DNA of 45,386 bases from Candidatus Poribacteria bacterium (GTDB lineage: Bacteria; Poribacteria; WGA-4E; WGA-3G): contig VXMD01000083.1 of NCBI GenBank assembly GCA_009841255.1, forward strand, positions 196,584-241,969. The letters run 5' to 3'. Position numbers and translations under genes: made by a program. Every line of letters starts with the position of its first letter. The stretch's first letter is position 1. This document shows, piece after piece, positions 9,166-16,851 of this stretch. Under the pieces are notes generated by a model. The model was given only the letters and a program-made list of their open reading frames with translations, was not told the DNA's origin and searched no databases.

Positions 9166-9735
9166 TCAATTTTGATTGCGCGCGTTTATTTCCATCAGTT
9201 TTTCGCGAGCCAATATTTCAAAGACTGGCATCACTCTTTCCACGAGTTCGTCGTATCGTCCGGACAAGCGATCGTGTGATGTCTGGAGGGCTTTTTGCTC
9301 TCTTGCAATAACATCTAACCCGGTTTGAAGGGTTGCATTCTCTTCCTGAAGCGTGTTGTGCTGATTTAGCAAGGTATTATGGGCTTCCTGGAGCACGTTA
9401 TGCTGGTCAAGCAAAGCATTATATCTCCGATCAGCCGTGCTTTGGAAAGTTCTAAATTCCTGTTGGAGCGTTTCATGTTCTTGCTGGAGCGTTGTGTGTT
9501 CCTGCCGTAACGTTTTATGTCCTTGCTGGAGCGTTGTGTGCTCCTGTTGGAGCGTTTCATGTCCTTGCTGGAGCGTTGTGTATTCCTGATGAAGCGCGTT
9601 GTATCGCTTATCTAATTCTTCAGAGAGCGTTTTGTATTGCTCGACCTGGTTTTTCAACCACCATAAGCCGATAATACTGAGACTCAGCACACCGATGTCT
9701 ATTAGGCTGATAGTTGCCCAACTGAATTCTAACAT
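9166..9735 (-). CDS. Membrane-anchored coiled-coil protein with heptad repeats
   Basis: 189 residues. One hydrophobic segment (about 6-26, LIDIGVLSLSIIGLWW) is followed by a long coiled coil. Heptads of the type TTLQQEH/ETLQQGH repeat about eight times (residues 50-100); at DNA level this is a 42-bp (two-heptad) tandem repeat around 9440-9600. The tail, about 130-189, is also helical. I do not recognise a family. It is the first gene of the type III RM operon (24 bp before mod), which suggests co-expression; whether it works with the RM system is unknown. The Gln-rich heptad repeats may vary in number between strains. The start ATG at 9735 has AAAGGA upstream. Confidence 0.7.
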   Translation of the reverse strand: MLEFSWATISLIDIGVLSLSIIGLWWLKNQVEQYKTLSEELDKRYNALHQEYTTLQQGHETLQQEHTTLQQGHKTLRQEHTTLQQEHETLQQEFRTFQSTADRRYNALLDQHNVLQEAHNTLLNQHNTLQEENATLQTGLDVIAREQKALQTSHDRLSGRYDELVERVMPVFEILAREKLMEINARNQN

Positions 9736-9799
9736 CCCAATTTTTTCCTTTGTGCCATACGTTTGTAACTATTTTGCGAAGACAGGTATTTGTGTTTAA

Positions 9800-9922
9800 C
9801 AGGACTTACGCGATTTTGACCATCGCCCGCGCCATGAGATAGAGATCGTATAAAAAACGCCAACTGTCCCTTTGCACAACCTAACAGGTTATGCTACAAT
9901 AGAGCAGCCTGTGTAAGCCTTA
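9800..9922. mobile_element. MITE-like palindromic element, copy A
   Basis: Begins CAGGACTTACGC (9800-9811) and ends with the imperfect inverse GTGTAAGCCT (9911-9920), 8 of 11 matching. Near the right end is the core GCACAA-CCTAACAGG-TTATGCTAC (9874-9897). The same plan occurs at 29890-30012. The stretch 9736-10005 contains no gene that I can support. Confidence 0.5.
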
Positions 9923-10005
9923 TTTAAGAGAAGTATAACACTTTTGTTTATATCTGTCAAATGTTTTTCTGAATAGGGGTCTACATAGTCTTTATGTGAA
10001 GTCCG

Positions 10006-11133
10006 TTAATCTCTAAAGAGATTCAGATACTTTTCCAAAACGAAAAGGCGGTTGCGGGAATGCCCTGTAGTCTCCTTCAGTATATCGAGTTCTGTCAAAG
10101 ATTTTAGGAGCCGATTCGCGCTTGAAAAACTAATGCTTAATTCTTTTTCAACCGATCTTGCGTTAACAATAGGCGTTGCATACATAAGATGAAGCAATTT
10201 TTGAGCGTTTTTCGCTCGAGAACCGAGCGTTAAGATACTGGCATCATATTCCTGCTGGAGAGCAATAACCGCCCTGAATGTCTCAATCCCGTGCTGAGCG
10301 GTTTCAACGATTCCATCTAAGAAAAATGTAATCCACTGTTCCACGTCATTCGATTCGCGAACCTTAGAAAGCGAGTCATAGTATGAGCTCCTGTGCCTCT
10401 CAAAAAATGTAGACATGTAAAGGACAGGCTTGTTTAGTATCTGTGCGTCAATGAGTTGTAAAACGATTAAGAGTCTTCCACACCTACCATTTCCGTCCAG
10501 AAATGGATGAATGGTCTCAAACTGATAATGCGTGACAGCGATTTTGATGAGATAGGGAATCTGCAGCGATGGATTGTGCCAGAATTTTTCCAGATCGCTT
10601 AAAAGATCAGGAACTTCTTCTGGAGAAGATGGGACAAAAACAGCATCGGCAATAGACGAACCACCGATCCAGTTTTGACTTCTGCGAATTTCACCGGGTG
10701 CCTTATATTTTCCGCGAACGCCAGACATTAATATTTTATGGGCCTCCTTTAACAAACGCACAGAGAGTGGGAGTTCGGGCAATTTCGCTATGGCAAAATT
10801 CATGGCTTCAATATAATTTTGCACTTCCTGCCAATCGTCTCGTCTTTCCGGATTAATTTCCGTTTGCGGCAAAACGGCTTCATCAAGTTCAGTCTTTGTT
10901 CCTTCAATCCGATTGGAGTACGTTGCCTCTTTCGCGATGTTTATTGGAATAGAGAAATTAACATCCGGACGTAGTTCCGCATAAGCGTTGAGTTCTCCCA
11001 AAAGTTTCGCTGCATGTTCAATCAAAAGATTTATCTGTGGATCTCTCCAGACAAAAGGACAGTCTACAAAGGAAGGCGTGAAACTTTTATATTCTCGTTG
11101 TTGTCTGTATTTACCCGCTACGAAGTTTTCCAT
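10006..11133 (-). CDS. Fic family protein (probable AMPylase, class II with N-terminal inhibitory motif)
   Basis: 375 residues from ATG 11133. The Fic core motif is complete: [12 protein letters not shown] (about 207-218), with the catalytic His and the nucleotide-binding GNGR. Upstream, SNRIEG (about residues 73-78) matches the [S/T]xxxE[G/N] inhibitory helix, so this is a self-inhibited class II Fic. The C-terminus reads like a winged-helix DNA-binding domain ([23 protein letters not shown]). Known relatives transfer AMP to protein hydroxyls; the target is not predictable. A TTG at 11160 would add 9 residues, but that stretch falls within the upstream 40-bp repeat, so ATG is preferred. It lies between the type III RM operon and a coiled-coil lipoprotein gene. 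Confidence 0.88.
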   Translation of the reverse strand: MENFVAGKYRQQREYKSFTPSFVDCPFVWRDPQINLLIEHAAKLLGELNAYAELRPDVNFSIPINIAKEATYSNRIEGTKTELDEAVLPQTEINPERRDDWQEVQNYIEAMNFAIAKLPELPLSVRLLKEAHKILMSGVRGKYKAPGEIRRSQNWIGGSSIADAVFVPSSPEEVPDLLSDLEKFWHNPSLQIPYLIKIAVTHYQFETIHPFLDGNGRCGRLLIVLQLIDAQILNKPVLYMSTFFERHRSSYYDSLSKVRESNDVEQWITFFLDGIVETAQHGIETFRAVIALQQEYDASILTLGSRAKNAQKLLHLMYATPIVNARSVEKELSISFSSANRLLKSLTELDILKETTGHSRNRLFVLEKYLNLFRD

Positions 11134-11134
11134 A

Positions 11135-11254
11135 TTACCGTTTCCATCTGTTTTTGACAATCACAAATCTTTCATTGTCATTTTCACTTATTTTTGACAA
11201 CCACAAATTTGATATTATCATTTCCGCTTATTTTTGGCAATCACAAATTGCGCA
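11135..11254. repeat. Three 40-bp tandem repeats upstream of fic
   Basis: Copies start at 11135, 11175 and 11215 with an exact 40-bp period. Each holds TTTTTGRCAAYCACAAAT preceded by a TCATTTYCRCTTA-like stretch. The copy nearest the gene is the most diverged and covers the fic start region. This is a natural place for autoregulation by the winged-helix domain of the Fic protein, but that is inference. Confidence 0.65.
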
Positions 11255-11267
11255 GATTTTAACCCAA

Positions 11268-11302
11268 TTTAAAAAGCAAACACCGCGTCTAACCCGCGGT
11301 GT
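11268..11302 (-). terminator. Rho-independent terminator of the lipoprotein gene
   Basis: On the minus strand: stem ACACCGCG / CGCGGTGT (11280-11287, 11295-11302) with a 7-nt loop, then TTGCTTTTT. It lies about 46 bp after the stop of the coiled-coil lipoprotein gene and separates it from fic. Confidence 0.75.
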
Positions 11303-11348
11303 TGCTACGCATAGCCTGTAAAGAGATGTATTTTTTTGGACGCCGCAG

Positions 11349-12005
11349 TTATTTCTTGAGAATCTGATCGAAACGTTCCAGTACAGCGTCAATTTCCTGC
11401 TTGACCTTCTCAAAATCAGCGTTGAAACGTTCTATCGCAGCATCCGTCTCTTTTTCCGTTTTCTCAAAATCAGCATTGAAACTTTTTATCGCCGCATCCG
11501 CCTCCTGCTTGACTTTTTCAAAGTCAGCCTTGGCGCGTTCTATCGCAGCATCCGTCTCTTCCTTAACCTTCCCGAAGTCAGAATTGGAAGCGGCACCCGT
11601 CTCCTTCCGTACCCTCTCAAGATCAGCATTGAGACCTTTTATGGCGGCATCTATTTCCTTCCGCACCTTCTCGAAGTCACTATTGAAACGCTCTACGGCG
11701 GTATCTGTCCCTTTCTTAACATCTTTGAAGTCACTGTTGAAACGTTTTATGGCGGTATCTGTTTCCTGCTTGACTTTCTTAAAATCAGCATCGAACCGCT
11801 CTATAGCCGCATCCGTTTCCTGCTTTACCTTCTTAAAGTCAGCCTTAGCGCGTTCGATCGCAGCGTCCGTCTCCTGTTTGATTGCTTCGACCTCCTCCTG
11901 AGCTTTCGCGACCTCAGCATCCCTGGATTCCTTTTTGGGATTCCCACATCCGAGTGCCGAGAATAACAAGACAGGTAGACAAAAACAAAGAACTCGCTTA
12001 AACAT
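11349..12005 (-). CDS. Coiled-coil lipoprotein built of 18-residue tandem repeats
   Basis: 218 residues. The N-terminus is a lipoprotein signal (MFKRVLCFCLPVLLF followed by SALGC, Cys about 20), so export and lipid anchoring are expected. The mature part is almost entirely ten tandem copies of an 18-residue amphipathic unit, of the form KQETDAAIERFNADFEKV; one copy (with TGAASNSDF) is 3 residues shorter by an in-frame deletion. At DNA level this is a 54-bp repeat from about 11380 to 11900. The heptad-plus-11-mer spacing suits a long helix or coiled coil. No catalytic residues are visible. Start supported by AAGGAGA 6 nt before ATG; a terminator follows. Unknown function; a spacer or envelope-tethering role is possible, and copy number may vary between strains. 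Confidence 0.8.
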   Translation of the reverse strand: MFKRVLCFCLPVLLFSALGCGNPKKESRDAEVAKAQEEVEAIKQETDAAIERAKADFKKVKQETDAAIERFDADFKKVKQETDTAIKRFNSDFKDVKKGTDTAVERFNSDFEKVRKEIDAAIKGLNADLERVRKETGAASNSDFGKVKEETDAAIERAKADFEKVKQEADAAIKSFNADFEKTEKETDAAIERFNADFEKVKQEIDAVLERFDQILKK

Positions 12006-12106
12006 TAGAAATCTCCTTTTTCAAAAAAGCCAAAATCTGTTGCATTTAACGTCATAAACTTTATCTCACTACCCTTTTGATACACAAATAGGTGCAATGG
12101 ATAGTT

Positions 12107-12200
12107 TTATAGTAGATTCCGAAAATATTTGCACACTTTTGTTTCAACGGGCGAGGGGACCTACGAAGAAACACCCAAGCAAAAACCCCCTACGAGCTGC
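12107..12200. repeat. Nested dispersed repeats (interrupted GGGC hairpin)
   Basis: 12107-12141 (TTTATAGTAGATTCC onwards) resembles the left end of the element at 12264. Next, the hairpin repeat starting GGGCGAGGGGACCT (12149-12162) is broken by a copy of the repeat from 1157-1182 (about 12163-12189) and then resumes with CCCCTACGAG. Together with 12264-12387 this accounts for most of the gene-free stretch 12006-12439. Confidence 0.55.
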
Positions 12201-12263
12201 TTTGTGCGAGGACGGGTGTATAATTAATTACGGGTTTTACTATAAATGGCTTTTCGATGTGTT

Positions 12264-12387
12264 TATAGTAAAGTCCATAATTACGTGAACACTTTTATTG
12301 TCGCGTAGCCTGTTCGTCTGCGTGCTAAAGAGGCACAAACTAACAGTTTATGCTACAGCAGTTAACTTATTTTTTGACTTTACTATA
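12264..12387. mobile_element. MITE-like element with perfect 12-bp terminal inverted repeats
   Basis: TATAGTAAAGTC at 12264-12275 and its exact inverse GACTTTACTATA at 12376-12387 bound 124 bp. Inside is the core GCACAA-ACTAACAGT-TTATGCTAC (12333-12355), also present in the elements at 9800 and 29890 and at 16788. No ORF inside. A related end (AATCTACTATAAA) is seen near 27171. Confidence 0.65.
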
Positions 12388-12439
12388 ATGGGACGCGGAT
12401 CAAATCGTGAGCAACAGAGCGGAAGAAATGCCGGATGTA

Positions 12440-13426
12440 CTATGGGGTCGGGGTTATGGTATTGCGGACTTCGTTGACAATGGCATCGGGTTCTATGCCT
12501 TCGCCTTGTCCCTCAAAGTTGAGAAGGATACGGTGCCGCAGGGCAGGGAGCAACACAGCATCAATATCCGAAAAGGCGACGTTGTAGCGTTCATCGAGGA
12601 TGGCTTTGATTTTGGCGGTGAGGGCTATCGCTTGGACACTCCGAATCCCCGCACCGAGATGAACATAGTGTTTGACGATCTCCGGCGCGTCCTCGGCATC
12701 CGGGTGTGTGCCGCGGACAAGTCGGATAATGTGGCGTTCGACATGCTCGGCGATGATGACCTGTGGCACGAGTTGACGCATCTCATTGAGTGTCTCGGTA
12801 TTCGTCACCTTGTCGATGGTGACTTCGGTACCGGATGTGGTGCGGCGCAGGATTTCGACGATCTCATCCTCACCGGGAAAGTCGATCAGGAGTTTGAAGA
12901 GGAACCGGTCGAGTTGTGCCTCCGGCAGTGGGTAGGTGCCCTCCATTTCCAACGGGTTCTGCGTAGCGAGGACACAAAACGGCTCTTCTAATGTGTGGCT
13001 GGTGCGCCCAACGGTGACTGTGCGTTCTTGCATCGCCTCGAGGAGCGCCGATTGTGTGCGCGGCGTGGCGCGGTTAATTTCGTCGGCGAGGATGAGTTGA
13101 GAGAAAATCGGTCCCTGTTGGAATTCAAACTGCCTGCCACCCTGTTCATTCTCAACGAGGAGCGTCGTGCCTGTGATGTCGGAGGGCATCATGTCGGGTG
13201 TGAATTGGATACGTTTGAAGGAGAGATCGAGTGCCTCGCTGAGGGTATAGATGAGTTGCGTTTTGCCTAAGCCGGGGATGCCTTCAAGGAGCGCGTGTCC
13301 ATTGGCGAGTAGACAGAAAAGTACGCCTTCAATAATCGCGTCTTGACCAACAATGCGTTTTTGGACCTCAGCCTTGACATTGTAAAAGGTTTCACGAAAT
13401 TGCTGGATTTGGGTCTCTAAATTCAT
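12440..13426 (-). CDS. MoxR family AAA+ ATPase
   Basis: 328 residues, the usual MoxR length. Walker A GIPGLGKT (49-56), Walker B LILADEINRA (Asp115, Glu116), the following TPRTQSALLEAMQE segment and the C-terminal lid are all present. MoxR ATPases act as chaperones that insert cofactors or metals or activate von Willebrand factor A partners. Usual partners (DUF58, VWA or transglutaminase proteins) are not found next to it, so it is an orphan here. The nearest gene, a Gfo/Idh/MocA oxidoreductase 69 bp upstream, is separated from it by a GGGC...GCCC hairpin (13446-13467). Confidence 0.92.
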   Translation of the reverse strand: MNLETQIQQFRETFYNVKAEVQKRIVGQDAIIEGVLFCLLANGHALLEGIPGLGKTQLIYTLSEALDLSFKRIQFTPDMMPSDITGTTLLVENEQGGRQFEFQQGPIFSQLILADEINRATPRTQSALLEAMQERTVTVGRTSHTLEEPFCVLATQNPLEMEGTYPLPEAQLDRFLFKLLIDFPGEDEIVEILRRTTSGTEVTIDKVTNTETLNEMRQLVPQVIIAEHVERHIIRLVRGTHPDAEDAPEIVKHYVHLGAGIRSVQAIALTAKIKAILDERYNVAFSDIDAVLLPALRHRILLNFEGQGEGIEPDAIVNEVRNTITPTP

Positions 13427-13445
13427 ATTTGTAGGTTGGCGGAAT

Positions 13446-13467
13446 GGGCGGGCACACGGACCCGCCC
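13446..13467. repeat. Dispersed GGGC...GCCC hairpin
   Basis: Stem GGGCGGG / CCCGCCC with loop CACACGGA, between the MoxR gene and the upstream oxidoreductase gene. Member of the family described at 2845. Confidence 0.55.
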
Positions 13468-13495
13468 AAACGAGATGAAACGAGCAAGGGACACG

Positions 13496-14545
13496 TTACC
13501 AGTTGTCTCTGGTAACGTAGAGGGATCGGTTTTCCATCGGGAGCGTAATGTGTTTGCCGCCGAGTCGATGCGATTCGATCATACCCATGAGGGTCTCTTG
13601 ACTCCGACGCGCCAGGTGAACGGGTCCCTTGGTTTCGCGATCTTCATCGAGTGCCTCGGCGATGTCGGTGATACCCATGACAGTGCCTGTCGCGCGTGAT
13701 GTTTCCGGGAACGGCACTTCCTCAAAGAAGCTCCCATCTTTTTTTCGGAACTGGATCTCTCTACTATTGTTTTGTATACGGATCTTACCGCCGGTGCCGC
13801 AGACCTCATATTCGGGTCCAGTGCCAGCGGTGTTATAACCGTGGACCCCATTGGAATAACGGATGTAACCACAGGCGATCCCCGGATCAACGTTGAGACG
13901 GTTCCCATCCCAATCTGAATCTTGGCATATAATCGCACCTACCACGAAATCTACCTCCGGGTCACCCGCGAGGAAGAGGAGCATGTCTGCGGCATGCGTC
14001 AAGCCCCAGAGCGCAGAACCGGCTCCGTATTGGGCAATGGAGCATTGGACGTCGCCAATTTCACCAGCGTCCACAAGCTCACGCACTTTTCGATAGATCG
14101 GCATGTAGCGACGCTGCGTGCCGTAGTTGAATTTGACGCCGTGCTTTTGAACGATGTCTACCATGATGTCTGCTTCTTCCATGGAGCAGCAGAGCGGTTT
14201 TTCACAATAGATACCCTTGACCCCATTTTCGGCGGCGAAGACAGTCATATCGGCGTGTGGACCGGGACGCGTGGCGATACAGACGATGTCGGGTTTCTCC
14301 TTTTCAATCATCTCTTGGTAGTCTGTATAGGCGCGCTCGGCTCCGTAGCGTTGCCGGATGGTTTCGGCTTTCTCAGCAAAGACATCTGAGACTGCGACGA
14401 GATCTGTTCGCTCACAGGCGACAGCGGCGGCGGCGTGCGAAAAGGGTTGCCAAATAAAACTATCGGCACGACCTTCGACTTCGTCGTCGATCGTCGCGCC
14501 CATCCGTCCGCATCCGATGAGACAGGCTTTATATGTGCGTGGCAT
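13496..14545 (-). CDS. Gfo/Idh/MocA family oxidoreductase
   Basis: 349 residues. Rossmann motif IGCGRMG at about 9-15 for NAD(P), and the family signature CEKPLCCS (about 123-130) with the catalytic-region lysine. The second half is the C-terminal dimerisation and substrate domain, including HAADMLLFL. Members oxidise or reduce sugars, inositols or their derivatives; the substrate is not predictable. Start supported by AAAGGAG before ATG 14545. One of three paralogues in the window; they are divergent (this one has a long insert after the first glycine motif, ATIDDEVEGRADSF), so they are not recent copies. Confidence 0.88.
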   Translation of the reverse strand: MPRTYKACLIGCGRMGATIDDEVEGRADSFIWQPFSHAAAAVACERTDLVAVSDVFAEKAETIRQRYGAERAYTDYQEMIEKEKPDIVCIATRPGPHADMTVFAAENGVKGIYCEKPLCCSMEEADIMVDIVQKHGVKFNYGTQRRYMPIYRKVRELVDAGEIGDVQCSIAQYGAGSALWGLTHAADMLLFLAGDPEVDFVVGAIICQDSDWDGNRLNVDPGIACGYIRYSNGVHGYNTAGTGPEYEVCGTGGKIRIQNNSREIQFRKKDGSFFEEVPFPETSRATGTVMGITDIAEALDEDRETKGPVHLARRSQETLMGMIESHRLGGKHITLPMENRSLYVTRDNW

Positions 14546-14604
14546 AATTTTCTCCTTTGAGAGGTGTTAAGTTAGATAGATTCCAATACTGGTATAGTTT
14601 TGAA

Positions 14605-14880
14605 TTACGGGGCATACGCTTTCCCGCGCGTTCGGATCCCTCTGATGATGCATTTACGGTGTTGCTTGTCTATCCTATAGATAATCCTATAACGTCCAAC
14701 ACGATAACGATATAATCCGGCGTACCGTCCGTGCAATTTGGTTATATTAGGTCCAAATAACGGATTGTTCACTAAAGTGTTAAGTGCAGTGTTAACTCGC
14801 CGCTTCATATCAGCATCAAGCCTATCGTAATTAGCAATTGCCTCATCTGTGAATTGGACTTCAAACGTCTCGCTTAACAT
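14605..14880 (-). CDS. RelE/ParE-type toxin
   Basis: 91 residues from ATG 14880. Typical RelE/ParE superfamily features: TFEVQFTDEAIANYDRL at the start, NPLFGPNITKLHG, then GLYRYRVGRYRIIYRID and a C-terminal CIIRGIRTRGKAY. RelE members cleave mRNA on the ribosome and ParE members poison gyrase; which applies is not clear. The reading frame extends 15 codons further up, but those overlap the antitoxin and the internal ATG gives the family's usual start. The gene overlaps the antitoxin gene by 20 nt, so translation is coupled. Confidence 0.85.
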   Translation of the reverse strand: MLSETFEVQFTDEAIANYDRLDADMKRRVNTALNTLVNNPLFGPNITKLHGRYAGLYRYRVGRYRIIYRIDKQHRKCIIRGIRTRGKAYAP

Positions 14881-15091
14881 CAGCCCAACTTTTGAGTCTG
14901 CCGGCCTTTTCATCGGCCTCCGCACGTTCTAAACTTTTCACAATCTCTGCGTCACTTGCCAGTTCGTGTGTTGCATCCCATGCTTCCTTGTCATAAAGAT
15001 AGGTCATATAATCTATAGCAGCTTTGAGTTTTTTCTTTGGGAGTCGCTCGATTAACATCATAGCTTGCTTCTGCAGTTTCGAATACTTCAT
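14861..15091 (-). CDS. Antitoxin of the RelE/ParE pair
   Basis: 76 residues from ATG 15091, chosen because AAGGAG lies 7 nt before it; the upstream extension of the frame crosses the promoter. The C-terminal pattern SDAEIVKSLERAEADEKAGRLKSW is common in antitoxins paired with RelE/ParE toxins and would wrap the toxin; the N-terminus (KLQKQAMMLIERLPKKKLKAAIDY) is the helical, likely operator-binding part. A strong promoter (15135-15163) drives the pair. Confidence 0.8.
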   Translation of the reverse strand: MKYSKLQKQAMMLIERLPKKKLKAAIDYMTYLYDKEAWDATHELASDAEIVKSLERAEADEKAGRLKSWADVKRDV

Positions 15092-15134
15092 TACAGAACT
15101 CCTTAAGGGATAATTTTCTCGGATTTTTGTTAAT

Positions 15135-15163
15135 ATGGTATCAGAAGTCTGAAGCGTTGTCAA
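15135..15163 (-). promoter_or_regulatory. Promoter of the toxin-antitoxin pair
   Basis: TTGACA (15158-15163), a 17-bp spacer, TACCAT (15135-15140) on the minus strand; perfect -35 box, about 45 nt before the antitoxin start. Such operons are usually repressed by the antitoxin or the TA complex at this site. Confidence 0.65.
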
Positions 15164-15226
15164 GTTTGGGGTGCGGTTGGGGGATTTAGTCTTCCGCACC
15201 TACCGTGATTGGAAACAACTTAAAAA

Positions 15227-16681
15227 TTACTCACCTGTATAGAGTTTCCCGAAATAGGGGCGATAGCCTGCAGGTCCAGGGTAGCCGTTCCAGTAGTGGG
15301 CATCAGCAGGGAAAGCGGCCTCGCCACCACTGCGGAGCCACGCCATGAGTACGGGATCGGTGCCGCGGCATTCGATTTCATCAACAGCAGCGGCGTGCAG
15401 TTTAGCAACAACATCGGGATGGTCATTGGCAACGTCGTCTAATTCGCCGAGTCGGACGAGTTTCGAATTTTCAGGTGTCGTGCCGACCTCTAAACTCCAC
15501 TCACGATCAAAAACAGTGAAGAGATTGAGATTCGGATTCTCAGCACTGTTCTCCCACCGCTCAATACTTCCACCTGAGAGTGCAAGCTGCCTTGCGCCGG
15601 CTTCCCCGTTACGTGCAGGTGTTAAGATATCGTGTCCTTCAATACCGTCAGGACGTGCTTCTCCCAAGATATTGAGAATTGTCGGGAAGAAGTCTTGCGG
15701 TTGGACGATGACGTTGCTTCTCCCCGTATCGCCCTCGGGAAGCCGAATAAAGAGCGGGACATGTGTTTCCTGCTGACGGACGGGTTGTCCTTTGCCAAAT
15801 CTACCACGTTCACCGACATTTGTGCCGTGGTCAGCGGTAAAGATGACAGCCGTATTCTTGTCAAGCTCTGTCGATTCAAGGGCATCAAGGAACTGTCCGA
15901 AGCAGTGGTCCATCCATGTCGTTTTAGCGGCGTATTGCGCTTTGATGTGTTGTTTTGCTTCATCTGAGAGTTCCGCATTACCCCGTGCGCCAAGACTGCG
16001 CGGATCGACGCGTCCATCGTAACCCGGACGGGTATCGTATTTTTTCATGAATTCAAGCGGAGCATCCCAAGGTTCGTGTGGATCGAAGCAGTCTATCCAG
16101 AGAAAGAAATTGTCTCGCTTGGCGTTGTCTTTGAGGAATTGTGCCGCGGTGTTGAAAAGTTTTGCGCAGTTCCAATCCTCAGGTTTTTTACGATTTCTGT
16201 TCGCGCGTGCGTAGCTGCGAAGCATGCCTGATTCAGCGGCTTTGTCATCAATACAATCGAAGAGCGGTTGACGTGTCCAATTGTCGGGCCATACCACGGT
16301 ATCGGTGATCCAGTCTCTATCGACCTCTGCCCCGCGAACGAACGTCCACGCGTGGAAGGGCCAGTCGAAGTTATGCCCACCGTTGACGAGATGCGGCGTA
16401 TCGTGAATGAGTTGCGTGGCATAGCCGTTTTCTGCGAGCGTCCACGGCAAAGTTTGGCGTTCATGACGAAGCGGTTTCCACGGGTGGATGGGCGCGCCGT
16501 ATTGTCCGGTGATGACATCGGTCCGATAGGGGATCGTTGGAAAACTGGCACAGAAAGCGTAATCGAATGCTAACGCTTTGGAGGCAAACCGATCGATGTT
16601 CGGTGTCTCTATCCAGTCGTTTCCGTTTGCGCCGATGTAGTCGTAGCGGAGTGTATCAATAACAATATAAACGAGATTCAT
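15227..16681 (-). CDS. Sulfatase-like hydrolase (alkaline phosphatase superfamily) with Thr at the nucleophile position
   Basis: 484 residues from ATG 16681, which directly follows the conserved leader CCGCAAGGTA-ATTAAAAA. The fold markers are clear: N-terminal VYIVIDTLRYDYIG (metal Asp9), TPNIDRFA, AVIFTADHGTNVGERG (metal Asp/His) and the C-terminal domain. The signature loop reads FPTIPYRTDVITG (about 47-59): Thr49 occupies the position where sulfatases carry Cys or Ser for formylglycine. Thr is the nucleophile in the related nucleotide pyrophosphatase/phosphodiesterase branch, so phosphodiester or phosphonate ester cleavage should be considered beside sulfate ester cleavage. No signal peptide is seen, so it is probably cytoplasmic. 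It sits in a cluster of PhyH and Gfo/Idh/MocA genes, consistent with breakdown of a decorated sugar. Confidence 0.85.
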   Translation of the reverse strand: MNLVYIVIDTLRYDYIGANGNDWIETPNIDRFASKALAFDYAFCASFPTIPYRTDVITGQYGAPIHPWKPLRHERQTLPWTLAENGYATQLIHDTPHLVNGGHNFDWPFHAWTFVRGAEVDRDWITDTVVWPDNWTRQPLFDCIDDKAAESGMLRSYARANRNRKKPEDWNCAKLFNTAAQFLKDNAKRDNFFLWIDCFDPHEPWDAPLEFMKKYDTRPGYDGRVDPRSLGARGNAELSDEAKQHIKAQYAAKTTWMDHCFGQFLDALESTELDKNTAVIFTADHGTNVGERGRFGKGQPVRQQETHVPLFIRLPEGDTGRSNVIVQPQDFFPTILNILGEARPDGIEGHDILTPARNGEAGARQLALSGGSIERWENSAENPNLNLFTVFDREWSLEVGTTPENSKLVRLGELDDVANDHPDVVAKLHAAAVDEIECRGTDPVLMAWLRSGGEAAFPADAHYWNGYPGPAGYRPYFGKLYTGE

Positions 16682-16770
16682 CTTTTTAATTATACCTTGC
16701 GGTTCGGTCAGGTTGGTCTGATAAATCAAGCACCTCTCCGTAGAGCCGCCTGCGCCGTTGTTGCAGGCTA
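16682..16770 (-). promoter_or_regulatory. Composite leader: conserved translation leader copy 2 plus hairpin repeats
   Basis: Next to the ATG: CCTGACCGAACCGCAAGG followed by TATAATTAAAAAG (16682-16712). Farther upstream, the text CTACGGAGA and a small hairpin (TGAT-TT-ATCA) are shared with the leader at 18427, and the GCCTGC...GCAGGC palindrome lies at about 16748-16768. It behaves as a block repeated in front of unrelated genes. The remaining intergenic part holds a GCACAA-TCTAACAGA-TTATGTTAC core (16788-16811). Confidence 0.6.
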
Positions 16771-16851
16771 CCCGTCTCGTTAGAACTGCACAATCTAACA
16801 GATTATGTTACAATATAGTTTCCGTGTCTCTGATTCTGACAGCTAACTACG

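Noticed and set aside
9800-9922. tRNA or riboswitch in the gap
   Set aside because: Hairpins present are those of dispersed palindromic repeats; no cloverleaf or known riboswitch core.
11401-11901. 166-residue plus-strand repetitive reading frame
   Set aside because: Mirror of the 54-bp repeats in the lipoprotein gene; open only because the repeat unit lacks stops in that frame.
12407-12991. 194-residue plus-strand reading frame over the MoxR gene
   Set aside because: Antisense shadow of a gene with complete AAA+ motifs; no family features and poor composition.
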